A stretch of 64,000 nucleotides of DNA from assembly GCA_945878865.1 (NCBI GenBank), contig CAMCUD010000009.1, positions 1 through 64,000 of the forward strand. The letters are read 5' to 3'. The translations under genes were made by a program, and so were the position numbers. Of this stretch, positions 17,549 through 25,558 are shown piece after piece. Source of the DNA: Bifidobacterium breve (lineage in GTDB: Bacteria > Actinomycetota > Thermoleophilia > Solirubrobacterales > Solirubrobacteraceae). Below the pieces are notes generated by a model, which saw nothing but the letters and a program-made list of their open reading frames with translations, ran no database searches and was not told the origin of the DNA. The stretch's first letter is position 1. The number at the start of each line of letters is the position of its first letter.

Positions 17549-17563
17549 CGCGATCGTATCGCG
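17549..17563. other. Inverted repeat between the divergent RCC1 gene and purL
   Basis: CGCGAT-CGT-ATCGCG is a perfect 6-bp inverted repeat in the 146-bp divergent intergenic region. It could be an operator, but such palindromes arise easily in GC-rich DNA. Confidence 0.25.
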
Positions 17564-17614
17564 GACGACGCGTCTCGCCAAACCGCGCGACGCGGGAGCG
17601 GGTGAGGCGCCGGA

Positions 17615-17620
17615 TACCAT
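17615..17620 (+). promoter_or_regulatory. -10-like TACCAT upstream of purL
   Basis: TACCAT ends 8 bases before the purL ATG at 17629 with no Shine-Dalgarno site. purF has the identical hexamer at similar spacing. Confidence 0.45.
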
Positions 17621-17628
17621 GCGCGGAC

Positions 17629-19881
17629 ATGCCCGACCCGACCGCCGCGACCCCGCCCAACCTCGTCGAGAGCTCCCGGGCGATCCCCGGCGTCGACGCC
17701 GCCGTCCAGCTGGGTCTCACGCGCGACGAGTACGCCCTCATCGTCGAGAAGCTCGGCCGCGAGCCCAACGAGGTCGAGCTCTCCGTCTTCAGCCTGCTGT
17801 GGAGCGAGCACTGCTCCTACAAGCACTCGAAGAAGCTGCTCGTCACGCTGCCCACCGAGGGCCCGAAGGTCGTCATGGGCCCGGGCGAGAACGCGGGCGC
17901 GGTTGACGTCGGGCAGGGCCTCGCGATCGCGTTCAAGGTCGAGTCGCACAACCACCCCAGCGCGGTCGAGCCGTTCCAGGGGGCGGCCACCGGCGTCGGG
18001 GGCATCCTGCGCGACATCTTCGCGATCGGCGCGCGGCCCATCGCGGTCCTCGACTCGCTGCGCTTCGGCGAGCCGACGAGCGAACGGTCCCGGTATCTCC
18101 TCGATCACGCCGTCCAAGGCATCGGCCACTACGGCAACTCGATCGGCGTGCCGACCATCGGCGGCGAGGTCTACTTCGAGGAGCCGTACGAGCAGAACTG
18201 CCTCGTCAACGCGATGGCGCTCGGCATGGCCGAGACGGATCGGATGATCCGCAGCGCCGCGGCCGGCGTCGGCAACGTCGTCGTCCTGTTCGGCGCGTCG
18301 ACGGGCCGCGACGGCATCGGCGGCGCGTCGGTGCTCGCGTCCGCGGAGTTCGGCGAGGACGATCCGGACAAGCGCCCCACCGTCCAGGTCGGCGACCCGT
18401 TCGAGGAGAGCAAGCTGCTCGAGTGCTCGCTCGAGCTGCTCGAGCGGGGTCTGCTCGTCTCGCTGCAGGACCTCGGCGCGGCCGGCCTGACGAGCTCGTC
18501 AGCGGAGATGGCGAGCAAGGGCGAGGTCGGCGTCGACCTCGACGTCGCGAAGGTCCCGCTGCGCGAGCCGGGCATGGCGCCCTTCGAGATCATGGTCAGC
18601 GAATCGCAGGAGCGGATGCTGTGCGTCGTCGAGCCCGCCCGGGTCGACGAGGTGCTCGCGGTGACCGAGAAGTGGGAGGTCCACGGCACCGCCATCGGCA
18701 CGGTCACGGACACCGGGCACCTGCGGGTCTTCGTCGGCGACGAGCTGGTCGGCGACATGCCCGTCCCCGCGCTCGTCGACGACTGCCCGATGTACACGCT
18801 GGAGCCCGCCAAGCCCGAGGGCGGCGCCCCGGCGATCTACCCGGCGCCGACGCGGACCCCGGCGGCCGACCTGAAGGACCCGCGCGACCTCCTGCTCGCG
18901 CTGCTGGCCTCGCCGAACATCGCCTCGCGCCGGCCGCTCTTCGAGCAGTACGACTGCCTCGTGCAGTCACGCACCGTCCGGCGGCCCGAGCAGGCCGACG
19001 CGGCGGTGCTCATGTTGCCGCGCGGCGGCGCCATCGCCGTGTCGATCGACGGCACCGGGCGCCGCGTCGCGGCCGACCCGTACAAGGGCACGATGGAGAA
19101 CGTCCTCGAGTGCGCGGCCAATCTGGCCTGCGCGGGCGCCCAGCCGCTGGGCCTGACGAACTGCCTGAACTTCGGCAACCCCGAGAAGCCGCACGTCGCG
19201 TGGCAGCTCTCCGAGTCGATCCGCGGCCTCGGTGAAGCCTGTGTCGCGCTCGACGCACCCGTCGTCGGCGGCAACGTGTCGCTCTACAACGAGAGCGCCA
19301 CGGGGCCGATCTACCCGACGCCCGTCGTCGGCCTCGTCGGCGAGCTGCCCGATCCGGCGTCCGCCGGGCGCTCGGGCTTCGGCCGCGCGGGCGACACCAT
19401 CGCGGTCGTCGGCCCGTTCGCGCCGTTCCTGCCCGGCAGCGAGCTGCACAAGCTGCGCGGCGAGCCGCTGCCCGACGGCCTGGAGCACGTCGACCTCGAG
19501 GGCGCGAAGGCGGCGCACGAGGCGATCCGCGACGCGGTCCGCGCCGGCGCGATCACAAGCGCGCATGACATCGCCGAGGGTGGCCTGCTCGTCGCGCTCG
19601 CCGAGGCCGCGCTGTTCGGCGGGCTCGGGGCGTCGGTGGACCTCCCGCTCGACCCGTTCGCCAACCCTGAGCGGCTGCTCTTCGGCGAGTCGCCGGGCCG
19701 CGGCTTCGTCGTCTCCGGCGAAGCGCCCGCGCTCGAGGCGCTGCGTGAGCGCACGCCGGTGACGCTCATCGGCACGGTCGGCGGCGACGCGCTGAAGGTC
19801 GCGGCGGGGATCACGGAGTTCGAGGTCGCGCTGAGCGTGCTCTCCGAGGCACACGGCGCGCTGGCCCCGCTGTTCCCGTGA
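17629..19881 (+). CDS. purL: FGAM synthase large subunit PurL
   Basis: Small-type phosphoribosylformylglycinamidine synthase II of 750 residues. It works with PurS and PurQ to convert FGAR to FGAM using ATP and glutamine-derived ammonia. Motifs include LWSEHCSYKHSKKLL, FKVESHNHPSAVEPFQGAAT and GGEVYFEEPYEQNCLVNAM in the first half, and GGNVSLYNES and HDIAEGGLLVALAEAA in the second. The ORF-track start at 17362 runs into the promoter of the antisense gene. The ATG at 17629 (MPDPTAATPPNLVESSRAI) is the credible start. Its stop overlaps the following GTG by four bases. Confidence 0.97.
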   Translation: MPDPTAATPPNLVESSRAIPGVDAAVQLGLTRDEYALIVEKLGREPNEVELSVFSLLWSEHCSYKHSKKLLVTLPTEGPKVVMGPGENAGAVDVGQGLAIAFKVESHNHPSAVEPFQGAATGVGGILRDIFAIGARPIAVLDSLRFGEPTSERSRYLLDHAVQGIGHYGNSIGVPTIGGEVYFEEPYEQNCLVNAMALGMAETDRMIRSAAAGVGNVVVLFGASTGRDGIGGASVLASAEFGEDDPDKRPTVQVGDPFEESKLLECSLELLERGLLVSLQDLGAAGLTSSSAEMASKGEVGVDLDVAKVPLREPGMAPFEIMVSESQERMLCVVEPARVDEVLAVTEKWEVHGTAIGTVTDTGHLRVFVGDELVGDMPVPALVDDCPMYTLEPAKPEGGAPAIYPAPTRTPAADLKDPRDLLLALLASPNIASRRPLFEQYDCLVQSRTVRRPEQADAAVLMLPRGGAIAVSIDGTGRRVAADPYKGTMENVLECAANLACAGAQPLGLTNCLNFGNPEKPHVAWQLSESIRGLGEACVALDAPVVGGNVSLYNESATGPIYPTPVVGLVGELPDPASAGRSGFGRAGDTIAVVGPFAPFLPGSELHKLRGEPLPDGLEHVDLEGAKAAHEAIRDAVRAGAITSAHDIAEGGLLVALAEAALFGGLGASVDLPLDPFANPERLLFGESPGRGFVVSGEAPALEALRERTPVTLIGTVGGDALKVAAGITEFEVALSVLSEAHGALAPLFP

Positions 19882-20354
19882 AGGCCCCGACGGCGCGCAC
19901 CGCGTGGGGCCCACTCTCGCGGGTCCCACTCGTCGGCACGCGTCTGTTCTCGCTGGGGGTGTCGCTCACCGCGCCGTACTTCCTGACGATCCAGCCCCAC
20001 GTCGTCGCGCTCGAGCCGGGGCGTGCCGAGGTGCGGATGGCGAAGTGGTGGCCGGTGCAGAACCACCTGGGCACGGTGCACGCCATTGCGATGTGCAACC
20101 TCGCCGAGGTCGCGATGGGCGTCCTGGCCGAGGCGACGGTCCCCGACACGCACCGCTGGATCCCGGTCGGGATGGACGCGCGCTACCTCGCCAAGGGCGA
20201 GACGGCGCTGCACGCGATCGCCGAGATCGACGTGCCCGACTTCGGGGACGAGCAGATCGAGGTCGTCGTCCCCGTGCGGGTCCTCGACGCGCACGGCGTG
20301 GAGGTCTGCCACGCGGACATCACGATCCGCGTGGGGCCGAAGCCGCCCGGGTAG
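19878..20354 (+). CDS. DUF4442-type hotdog-fold protein
   Basis: 158-residue protein with a hotdog-like layout: FSLGVSLTAPYFLTIQPHVV, then KWWPVQNHLGTVHAIAMCNL (the central helix region), then GMDARYLAKGETALHAIAEI. I recognise this as DUF4442, a thioesterase-superfamily relative. The expected acyl-thioesterase substrate is not identifiable. The GTG start at 19878 overlaps the purL stop (GTGA), so it is co-translated with purL, although no metabolic link to purines is evident. Confidence 0.75.
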   Translation: MKAPTARTAWGPLSRVPLVGTRLFSLGVSLTAPYFLTIQPHVVALEPGRAEVRMAKWWPVQNHLGTVHAIAMCNLAEVAMGVLAEATVPDTHRWIPVGMDARYLAKGETALHAIAEIDVPDFGDEQIEVVVPVRVLDAHGVEVCHADITIRVGPKPPG

Positions 20355-20357
20355 GCT
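20352..20357 (+). promoter_or_regulatory. -10-like TAGGCT upstream of the UBP zinc-finger gene
   Basis: TAGGCT overlaps the stop codon of the preceding gene (TAG) and ends 7 bases before the ATG at 20365. No Shine-Dalgarno sequence is present. Confidence 0.35.
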
Positions 20358-20364
20358 GGCGGTC

Positions 20365-20643
20365 ATGGCCGCGGTCTGCGAGCACATCGATCACATCCAG
20401 GTCACCGAGCTCCCTGAGCAGATCGAGGGCTGCGTCGACTGCCTGAAGACGGGTGATCGCTGGGTGCACCTGCGGATGTGTCACGAGTGCGGCGAGATCC
20501 GCTGTTGCGACGACAGCCCGAACCAGCACGCGACGAAGCACTTCCACGCCAGCAGCCACCCGGTGATGCGCTCGGCCGAACCCGGTGAAGTGTGGAGCTG
20601 GTGTTTCGTCGACGAGGTCGCGTTCCGCGTCGTCGCCGACTGA
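20365..20643 (+). CDS. UBP-type zinc-finger protein
   Basis: 92-residue protein almost entirely made of a ZnF-UBP domain: CEHIDHI, then EGCVDCLKTGDRWVHLRMCHECGEIRCCDD, then HATKHFHASSHPV, giving the spaced Cys/His ligands of that fold. In eukaryotes the domain binds ubiquitin C-termini. In actinobacteria it occurs as a short stand-alone protein of unknown partner. The ORF-track start at 20023 is upstream read-through; the ATG at 20365 is the natural start. Confidence 0.85.
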   Translation: MAAVCEHIDHIQVTELPEQIEGCVDCLKTGDRWVHLRMCHECGEIRCCDDSPNQHATKHFHASSHPVMRSAEPGEVWSWCFVDEVAFRVVAD

Positions 20644-20719
20644 GCCCAACGTAAGAGCACGCGAAGAATCGCCTCCGTCGGGGCTGACGCGGCGGCCATG
20701 CTGCCGTCATTCCCGACTG

Positions 20720-21979
20720 ATGGCGCACCTCCGTCTTCTCCTCGTGCTCACGCTCGCGGCCACTGCCCTCTCGGCCGGGCCCGCCCACGCGCTCACGGTC
20801 GGCATTGCCGACCAGCAGGCCAGCTCGTTCAGCGACACCCGCCTGCTGGCGCTCAATCTCCGCTACGCGCGGTACGTCGTCCCGTGGAACGCCGCGACGG
20901 CCCAGCCCCAGAAGGTCCGCACGTGGCTGAACGCCGTCGAGAGCCGCGGCCTCGTGCCGCACATCGCCTTCGAGCACAGCGCGAGCGACCGGTGCCCGAA
21001 CCGCCCGTGCACTGCGCCGACGCTCGCGCAGTACCGGTCGTCGATCGCGAACTTCCTCGCGACGTTCCCCGAGGTCAAGACCTACACGACCTGGAACGAG
21101 GGCAACCACACGCTCCAGCCCACCCGCACCAACCCGGCCCTCGCCGCGGGCTACTACCAGGAGCTGCGCGCCCAGTGCCCGGACTGCACGATCGTCGCGG
21201 GGGATGTCCTGGACTCCGGCAACATGACCGGCTGGATCCGCGCGTTCCTCGCGGCGCTGCCCAGCCCGCCGCAGCTGTGGGGCCTGCACAACTGGGGTGA
21301 CCAGCAGACCGGCGGCACTGGCGGGATGGACGAGCTGCTCGCGCTCGTCCCCGGCACGCTCTGGATCGAGGAGACCGGCGCGATGGTCCGGCTGCGCAAC
21401 AGCTTCGGGCGGCAGACCGCGTCGCTCGGCGAGGACGAGACGGCCGCGCCGATCGCCGACGTGTTCACCGCCGCGCGCGCCCGGCTCCGGATCGATCGCA
21501 TGTACATCTATCAGTGGGTCGGCGGGGCGGCCGGCTTCGACTCGGGCCTGACGGACGGCGCGGGTCGCCTGCGGGCCAGCTACTACGAGCTGCAGCGCCA
21601 GCTCGGCCTTGCGGCCACGACGACCACGACGCCGAAGCCGATCCGGTGGAAGGTCTCCTGGTCGAAGGCGCGGCGGCGTCAGCTTGTCGTGCAGGGCACG
21701 TGCCCCGTAGCGGGCACGCGCTGCCTGGGCTCGGCGACGGTCACGCTGCGGGTCCGGACGACGCGCGGCAAGACGCTGGTGACGAAGAGGCTGCGCTCCG
21801 GCACGTACGCGACGAACGGCGCGGCGCGCCGCGTGACGTGGCGGCTGACGGTCTCGAAGAAGGTGCGATCGATCGCTCGGCGCAAGGGCGTCCAGCGGGC
21901 CGTGATCCTGCGCGTCGTCGCCCGCCAGCCCACGGCGCGCACGAGCCGGACGACGCTCAAGGTCGCAAAACCCGCGTAG
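20720..21979 (+). CDS. Secreted glycoside-hydrolase-like TIM-barrel protein
   Basis: 419-residue exported protein. Signal peptide MAHLRLLLVLTLAATALSAG is cleaved near PAHA-L. The mature part resembles a (beta/alpha)8 glycosidase: VGIADQQASSF, then YARYVVPWNAA, then YTTWNEGNH (an acid/base-like Asn-Glu pair), then LWGLHNWGD, then LWIEETGAMV (possible nucleophile Glu). A TTTTTPKP linker and a basic beta-sandwich tail (RWKVSWSKARRRQLVVQGTC) follow, similar in style to the other exported proteins of this window. Glycan substrate is unknown. The ATG at 20720 is chosen because the signal peptide begins there. Confidence 0.7.
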   Translation: MAHLRLLLVLTLAATALSAGPAHALTVGIADQQASSFSDTRLLALNLRYARYVVPWNAATAQPQKVRTWLNAVESRGLVPHIAFEHSASDRCPNRPCTAPTLAQYRSSIANFLATFPEVKTYTTWNEGNHTLQPTRTNPALAAGYYQELRAQCPDCTIVAGDVLDSGNMTGWIRAFLAALPSPPQLWGLHNWGDQQTGGTGGMDELLALVPGTLWIEETGAMVRLRNSFGRQTASLGEDETAAPIADVFTAARARLRIDRMYIYQWVGGAAGFDSGLTDGAGRLRASYYELQRQLGLAATTTTTPKPIRWKVSWSKARRRQLVVQGTCPVAGTRCLGSATVTLRVRTTRGKTLVTKRLRSGTYATNGAARRVTWRLTVSKKVRSIARRKGVQRAVILRVVARQPTARTSRTTLKVAKPA

Positions 21980-22019
21980 ACCGAGGATCCGCGGGGTGTC
22001 CGTCCACCGGGTGTCCCGC

Positions 22020-22025
22020 TACCAT
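22020..22025 (+). promoter_or_regulatory. -10-like TACCAT upstream of purF
   Basis: TACCAT ends 7 bases before the GTG at 22033. It is the same hexamer as before purL and fits leaderless transcription. Confidence 0.45.
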
Positions 22026-22032
22026 CGAACAC

Positions 22033-23469
22033 GTGAGCGCACCGGACGAGCGCGAGGGGCCTCGGGACGAGTGCGGCGTCTTCGGCGTCTACGCGCCTGA
22101 GGCCCAGCACGAGGTCGCGAAGCTGGCGTACTACGCGCTGTACGCCCTGCAGCACCGCGGCCAGGAGTCAGCGGGCATCGCGTCGGCGCACGTCGGCGGG
22201 CACATCATGACCCTGCGCGAGCTCGGGCTCGTCAACCAGGTCTTCGACGAGCAGAAGCTCCGCGCACTCGACGGCGAGATGGCGGTCGGTCACGTCCGCT
22301 ACTCGACGACCGGCTCGAACGCCTGGGAGAACGCGCAGCCCGTCCACCGCTCCGACCGGCGTGAGCTCGCCCTCGCGCACAACGGCAACCTCATCAACGC
22401 CGTCGAGCTCCACACCAAGCTGCGCGAGCAGGGGCTCTCGTTCCGCTCGACGTCCGACAGCGAGATCATCGCCGCGCTCATCGCCAGCCACCCGGCCGAG
22501 ACGGTGGAGGACGCCGTCGCCGAGGTCATGCACGAGCTGCAGGGCGCGTACTCGACGGTGATCATGACGAAGGACCGCGTCGTCGCCTTCCGCGACCCGG
22601 CGGGTCTGCGGCCGCTGTGCCTGGGCCGCCTCGGCGACCGCTACGCCGTGGCGAGCGAGTCGTGCGCGTTCGACATCATCGGCGCGGAGTACCTGCGCGA
22701 CGTCCAGCCCGGCGAGCTCGTGAGCATCGGCGAGAAGGGCATCACGACCCGGCAGGCGGTCGAAGGTCCGCGTGAGGCGTTCTGCGTCTTCGAGCACATC
22801 TACTTCGCGCGCCCGGACAGCATCATGAACGGCCAGCGCCTGCAGGCCAGCCGCGGCCGGATGGGCGAGATCCTCGCCCGCGAGGCGCCGGCGCCCAGCG
22901 CCGACCTCGTCATCGCGGTGCCCGACTCCGGCAACGCCGCCGCGCGCGGCTTCGCCCGGGCGTCCGGCCTGCCCCACGACGACGCGCTCATCAAGAACCG
23001 CTACGTCGCCCGCACCTTCATCCAGCCCGGGCAGGAGCTGCGCAAGCACGGCCTGCGGCTGAAGTTCAACCCGCTGCCGGAGATCGTCGAGGGCCGGTCG
23101 CTCGTCGTCGTCGACGACTCGATCGTCCGCGGCAACACCACCCGCCAGATCGTCCAGATGCTCCGCGATGCGGGCGCACGCGAGGTCCACATGCGGATCA
23201 GCGCGCCGCCGCTGCGCCACCCGTGCCACTACGGGGTCGACATGTCGACGAGCGAGGAGATGATCGCCCACGGGCGGACGGTCGAGCAGATCTCGGCCGA
23301 GCTCGGATGCGACTCCCTGGCGTACCTCTCGCTCGAGGGCGTCTACGAGGCGATCCGCGGCGAGCGCGGGCGCCATTGCGACGCGTGCTTCACCGGCGAC
23401 TATCCGCTCGCCGGCACGGACGGCCACGAGGGCAAGTACGCCCTTGAGCTGCCCGTGGTCCGCGCGTGA
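22033..23469 (+). CDS. purF: Amidophosphoribosyltransferase PurF
   Basis: First committed enzyme of purine synthesis, converting PRPP and glutamine to phosphoribosylamine; 478 residues. A short propeptide (about 13 residues) precedes the N-terminal nucleophile in RDE-CGVFGVYAPEA. The glutaminase domain is followed by the phosphoribosyltransferase domain with the PRPP loop VVVDDSIVRGNTTRQ. Cysteines in HPCHYGVD, LGCDSLAYL and HCDACFTGDYP, together with CVFEHIYF, match the Bacillus-type [4Fe-4S] enzyme. The start is GTG at 22033, not the track's 21514. Its stop overlaps the next gene's GTG. Confidence 0.97.
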   Translation: MSAPDEREGPRDECGVFGVYAPEAQHEVAKLAYYALYALQHRGQESAGIASAHVGGHIMTLRELGLVNQVFDEQKLRALDGEMAVGHVRYSTTGSNAWENAQPVHRSDRRELALAHNGNLINAVELHTKLREQGLSFRSTSDSEIIAALIASHPAETVEDAVAEVMHELQGAYSTVIMTKDRVVAFRDPAGLRPLCLGRLGDRYAVASESCAFDIIGAEYLRDVQPGELVSIGEKGITTRQAVEGPREAFCVFEHIYFARPDSIMNGQRLQASRGRMGEILAREAPAPSADLVIAVPDSGNAAARGFARASGLPHDDALIKNRYVARTFIQPGQELRKHGLRLKFNPLPEIVEGRSLVVVDDSIVRGNTTRQIVQMLRDAGAREVHMRISAPPLRHPCHYGVDMSTSEEMIAHGRTVEQISAELGCDSLAYLSLEGVYEAIRGERGRHCDACFTGDYPLAGTDGHEGKYALELPVVRA

Positions 23470-24239
23470 GCGCGCTGACCGACGCGGAGATCGAAGCCCG
23501 CCGGCGGACCGGTGCCGTCCCGTTCTGGCGTGCGATCGCCGCCGGGGCGCGGGAGGGGCACGTCGTCGAGCACGACGGCGGGGTCGTCGCGTGCGTGCTG
23601 CCGTGCAGTCCGCAGCGCTCGATCATGAACTGCGTCAGCTACGAGGACGGCGACGCGCTGCTGGCCGCCCGCGACGCGCTGGCTGCGGCGTATCACGCGG
23701 CGGGCGTCCGGGCCTGGACGGTCTGGGTGCTGCCGGGCGACGACCATGTCGCCGCGGGGCTCGCCGCCGCGGGCCACGTGCTCGATGCGAGCCCGCTCGC
23801 GATGGGCGGCGTCCTCGCCGAGATGGACCTCGCACCGCGCGGCGACACCGAGGTGACGCGCAGCGATGACTGGGTGGCGATGGCGCGCCTGAATGCCGCG
23901 GCGTACGGCATGCCCGACGACGACTGGGTCGCGGCGTTCGCACGGCAGACCGGGGAGGGGCTGGGCACGCTGTACGTCGTGGGGCCGCACGACGATCCGG
24001 CGTCGTGCGCGTTCATCGCGCCGCACGAGGGCAACGCCGAGGTGTGCTTCGTCGCCACGAAGCCCGCGGCGCGCGGGCGCGGGCTCGCGTCCGACCTGCT
24101 TCGCCACGCGCTGGGCGAGGCCCGCGACGCCGGCTGCGAGACCGCCACGCTCGAGGCGTCGAAGGCCGGGCGCGGCGTCTACGCGCGGCTGGGCTTTCGC
24201 GATCTCGGCGAGCTGCAGCTGTGGGAGCTGCGGCGCTGA
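23466..24239 (+). CDS. GNAT-family N-acetyltransferase
   Basis: 257-residue protein with a GNAT domain in the C-terminal half. AEVCFVATKPAARGRGLASD contains the RGRGLA acetyl-CoA pyrophosphate-binding loop, and ATLEASKAGRGVYARLGFRD is the usual end of the fold. The N-terminal half (INCVSYEDGDALLAARDAL) looks like a degenerate first GNAT repeat. The GTG start overlaps the purF stop (GTGA). The acetyl acceptor is unknown. Confidence 0.8.
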   Translation: MSALTDAEIEARRRTGAVPFWRAIAAGAREGHVVEHDGGVVACVLPCSPQRSIMNCVSYEDGDALLAARDALAAAYHAAGVRAWTVWVLPGDDHVAAGLAAAGHVLDASPLAMGGVLAEMDLAPRGDTEVTRSDDWVAMARLNAAAYGMPDDDWVAAFARQTGEGLGTLYVVGPHDDPASCAFIAPHEGNAEVCFVATKPAARGRGLASDLLRHALGEARDAGCETATLEASKAGRGVYARLGFRDLGELQLWELRR

Positions 24240-24240
24240 C

Positions 24241-24609
24241 TCACTTCGGCGCGTAGCGGTGGTGCAGCATGAGCGCGTTGCCATCGGGATCGGTGAAGAA
24301 GGCCATGTGGCAGACGCCGCTGTCGAGCGTGTCCATTCCGAACGTCACGCCCTTGCCTTCCAACTCGGCGCGTGCCGCCTCGACGTCGGGGACCTGAAAG
24401 GCGACGGGCTGGGAGTGGCGCTGGAACTCCGCGCCGAACGCGTCGGTCTGCATGACGGCGATCGTCAGTGACCCCGTCTCGAACTCCTGGGCGGGCCGGT
24501 CGCCCCACTGCTTCGACGGCTCGAGGCCGAGCACGTCGCCGTAGAACGCTCTGGCCCGCTCGAAGTCCGTCGTCGGGATGATGATGAAGTCGACGCCGGT
24601 GATGTCCAT
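24241..24609 (-). CDS. VOC-family (glyoxalase-like) protein
   Basis: 122-residue single-unit vicinal-oxygen-chelate protein: DFIIIPTTDFERARAFYGDV at the N-terminus and MAFFTDPDGNALMLHHRYAP at the C-terminus are characteristic. It may be a glyoxalase, dioxygenase or bleomycin-type resistance relative; the metal ligands are too poorly defined for a precise call. It is convergent with the GNAT gene, with one base between the stops, and divergent from the CsbD gene. Confidence 0.85.
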   Translation of the reverse strand: MDITGVDFIIIPTTDFERARAFYGDVLGLEPSKQWGDRPAQEFETGSLTIAVMQTDAFGAEFQRHSQPVAFQVPDVEAARAELEGKGVTFGMDTLDSGVCHMAFFTDPDGNALMLHHRYAPK

Positions 24610-24690
24610 GGTCTCCTCCTACCACGTCCGCGCGCCAACGTGGGATTCGCTGGGGCGCACGGCGGGGAGGTCCAACGTGACCCCTCATTC

Positions 24691-24697
24691 GAAGGAG
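24691..24697 (+). promoter_or_regulatory. Shine-Dalgarno GAAGGAG of the CsbD gene
   Basis: GAAGGAG lies 6 bases before the ATG at 24704 and decides the start well inside the ORF-track frame that begins at 24578. Confidence 0.7.
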
Positions 24698-24703
24698 CGC
24701 ACC

Positions 24704-24871
24704 ATGGAGAACACGGACGAAGCCAAGGGCCGCATCAAGGAAGCCGCCGGCTCGCTGACCGATGACAACGACCTCAAGCGCGAGGGCAAGGCCGATCGCG
24801 CGACCGGCAAGGTCAAGGAGGGCGTCGACAAGCTGGCCGACAAGGTCAAGGACATCGCGGGCAAGCGCTGA
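24704..24871 (+). CDS. CsbD-family stress protein
   Basis: 55-residue hydrophilic, helix-forming protein MENTDEAKGRIKEAAGSLTD, with a second half of similar Lys/Asp/Gly-rich helix (GKADRATGKVKEGVDKLADK). This is the standard CsbD pattern. Family members are general-stress proteins controlled by alternative sigma factors in Bacillus; the molecular role is unknown. A strong Shine-Dalgarno site supports the start at 24704. Confidence 0.85.
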   Translation: MENTDEAKGRIKEAAGSLTDDNDLKREGKADRATGKVKEGVDKLADKVKDIAGKR

Positions 24872-24910
24872 TTCCAAGCCGATGCCCAGGGTCGCGAAAG
24901 GTCCGCTTGA

Positions 24911-24926
24911 GGATCGCACGCGATCC
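24911..24926. terminator. Short palindrome after the CsbD gene
   Basis: GGATCGCACGCGATCC can fold with a 6-bp stem and 4-base loop, 40 bases after the CsbD stop and 9 bases before the next GTG. It is a possible terminator or operator, with no T-tract. Confidence 0.3.
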
Positions 24927-24934
24927 TGGTCGGC

Positions 24935-25465
24935 GTGGAACTGCAGTTCACCTCCGCGGCCGTGGTGGTCGTCGCCGGCGTGCCCGGGGCGGGCAAGTCG
25001 ACGCTCATCCGCCGTGCCGCGCCGCCCGGGGCGCGCGTCGTCGACACCGATGACGCGCGCGCCCGGGGTCGCGGTGGTCGTGGTCTGTACCTGCGCCACT
25101 ACGCGCGGATCGCGCGCGCGGTCGCGGGCCGTCGGCCTGTCGTGATCCACACGCGGGGTACGCGCCCGGCCGCGCGCCGGGCGATCCGCCTGCTGGCGGC
25201 GCTGGCGGGGCGTCCCGCGCACCTCGTGCTCGTCGACGCGCCCCGCGAGGTCGCCGAGGCGGGGCAGCGCGAACGCGGGCGGACCGTCTCGCAGGCCGTG
25301 ATGGACGCCGAGTGGCGGCGCTGGCAGCGGCTGCTCATCGGCGGGGTCGGCGCCGAGCACTGGCGCTCGCTGGACGTCCTCTCACGCGAGGAGGCCGCGC
25401 AGGTGACGGCGTTCTCGTTCGGGGCGGCTCCGCGCGGCGCGGCGCGCCCTCTCGTGGTGGCGTGA
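24935..25465 (+). CDS. P-loop kinase-like ATPase
   Basis: 176-residue protein with a Walker A motif GVPGAGKST at residues 15-23 directly after a hydrophobic first strand (AVVVVA). VVDTDDARARGRG follows, and the second half contains PAHLVLVDAPREVAEAGQRE and RGRTVSQAVMDAEWRRW. The layout resembles small polynucleotide- or aminoglycoside-kinase-like P-loop proteins. The substrate is not identifiable. The start is GTG at 24935. Confidence 0.7.
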   Translation: MELQFTSAAVVVVAGVPGAGKSTLIRRAAPPGARVVDTDDARARGRGGRGLYLRHYARIARAVAGRRPVVIHTRGTRPAARRAIRLLAALAGRPAHLVLVDAPREVAEAGQRERGRTVSQAVMDAEWRRWQRLLIGGVGAEHWRSLDVLSREEAAQVTAFSFGAAPRGAARPLVVA

Positions 25466-25542
25466 GCGGGCGACGTGTGACAGGTATGCGCAGCGGTTGT
25501 GCCGGCTTCGCGCAGCGGCGCCCGGCGCGCCGGATCGGGCGC

Positions 25543-25548
25543 TAGCGT
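25543..25548 (+). promoter_or_regulatory. -10-like TAGCGT upstream of recQ
   Basis: TAGCGT ends 10 bases before the recQ ATG at 25559. No Shine-Dalgarno sequence lies between. Confidence 0.4.
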
Positions 25549-25558
25549 TCGGCGCCTG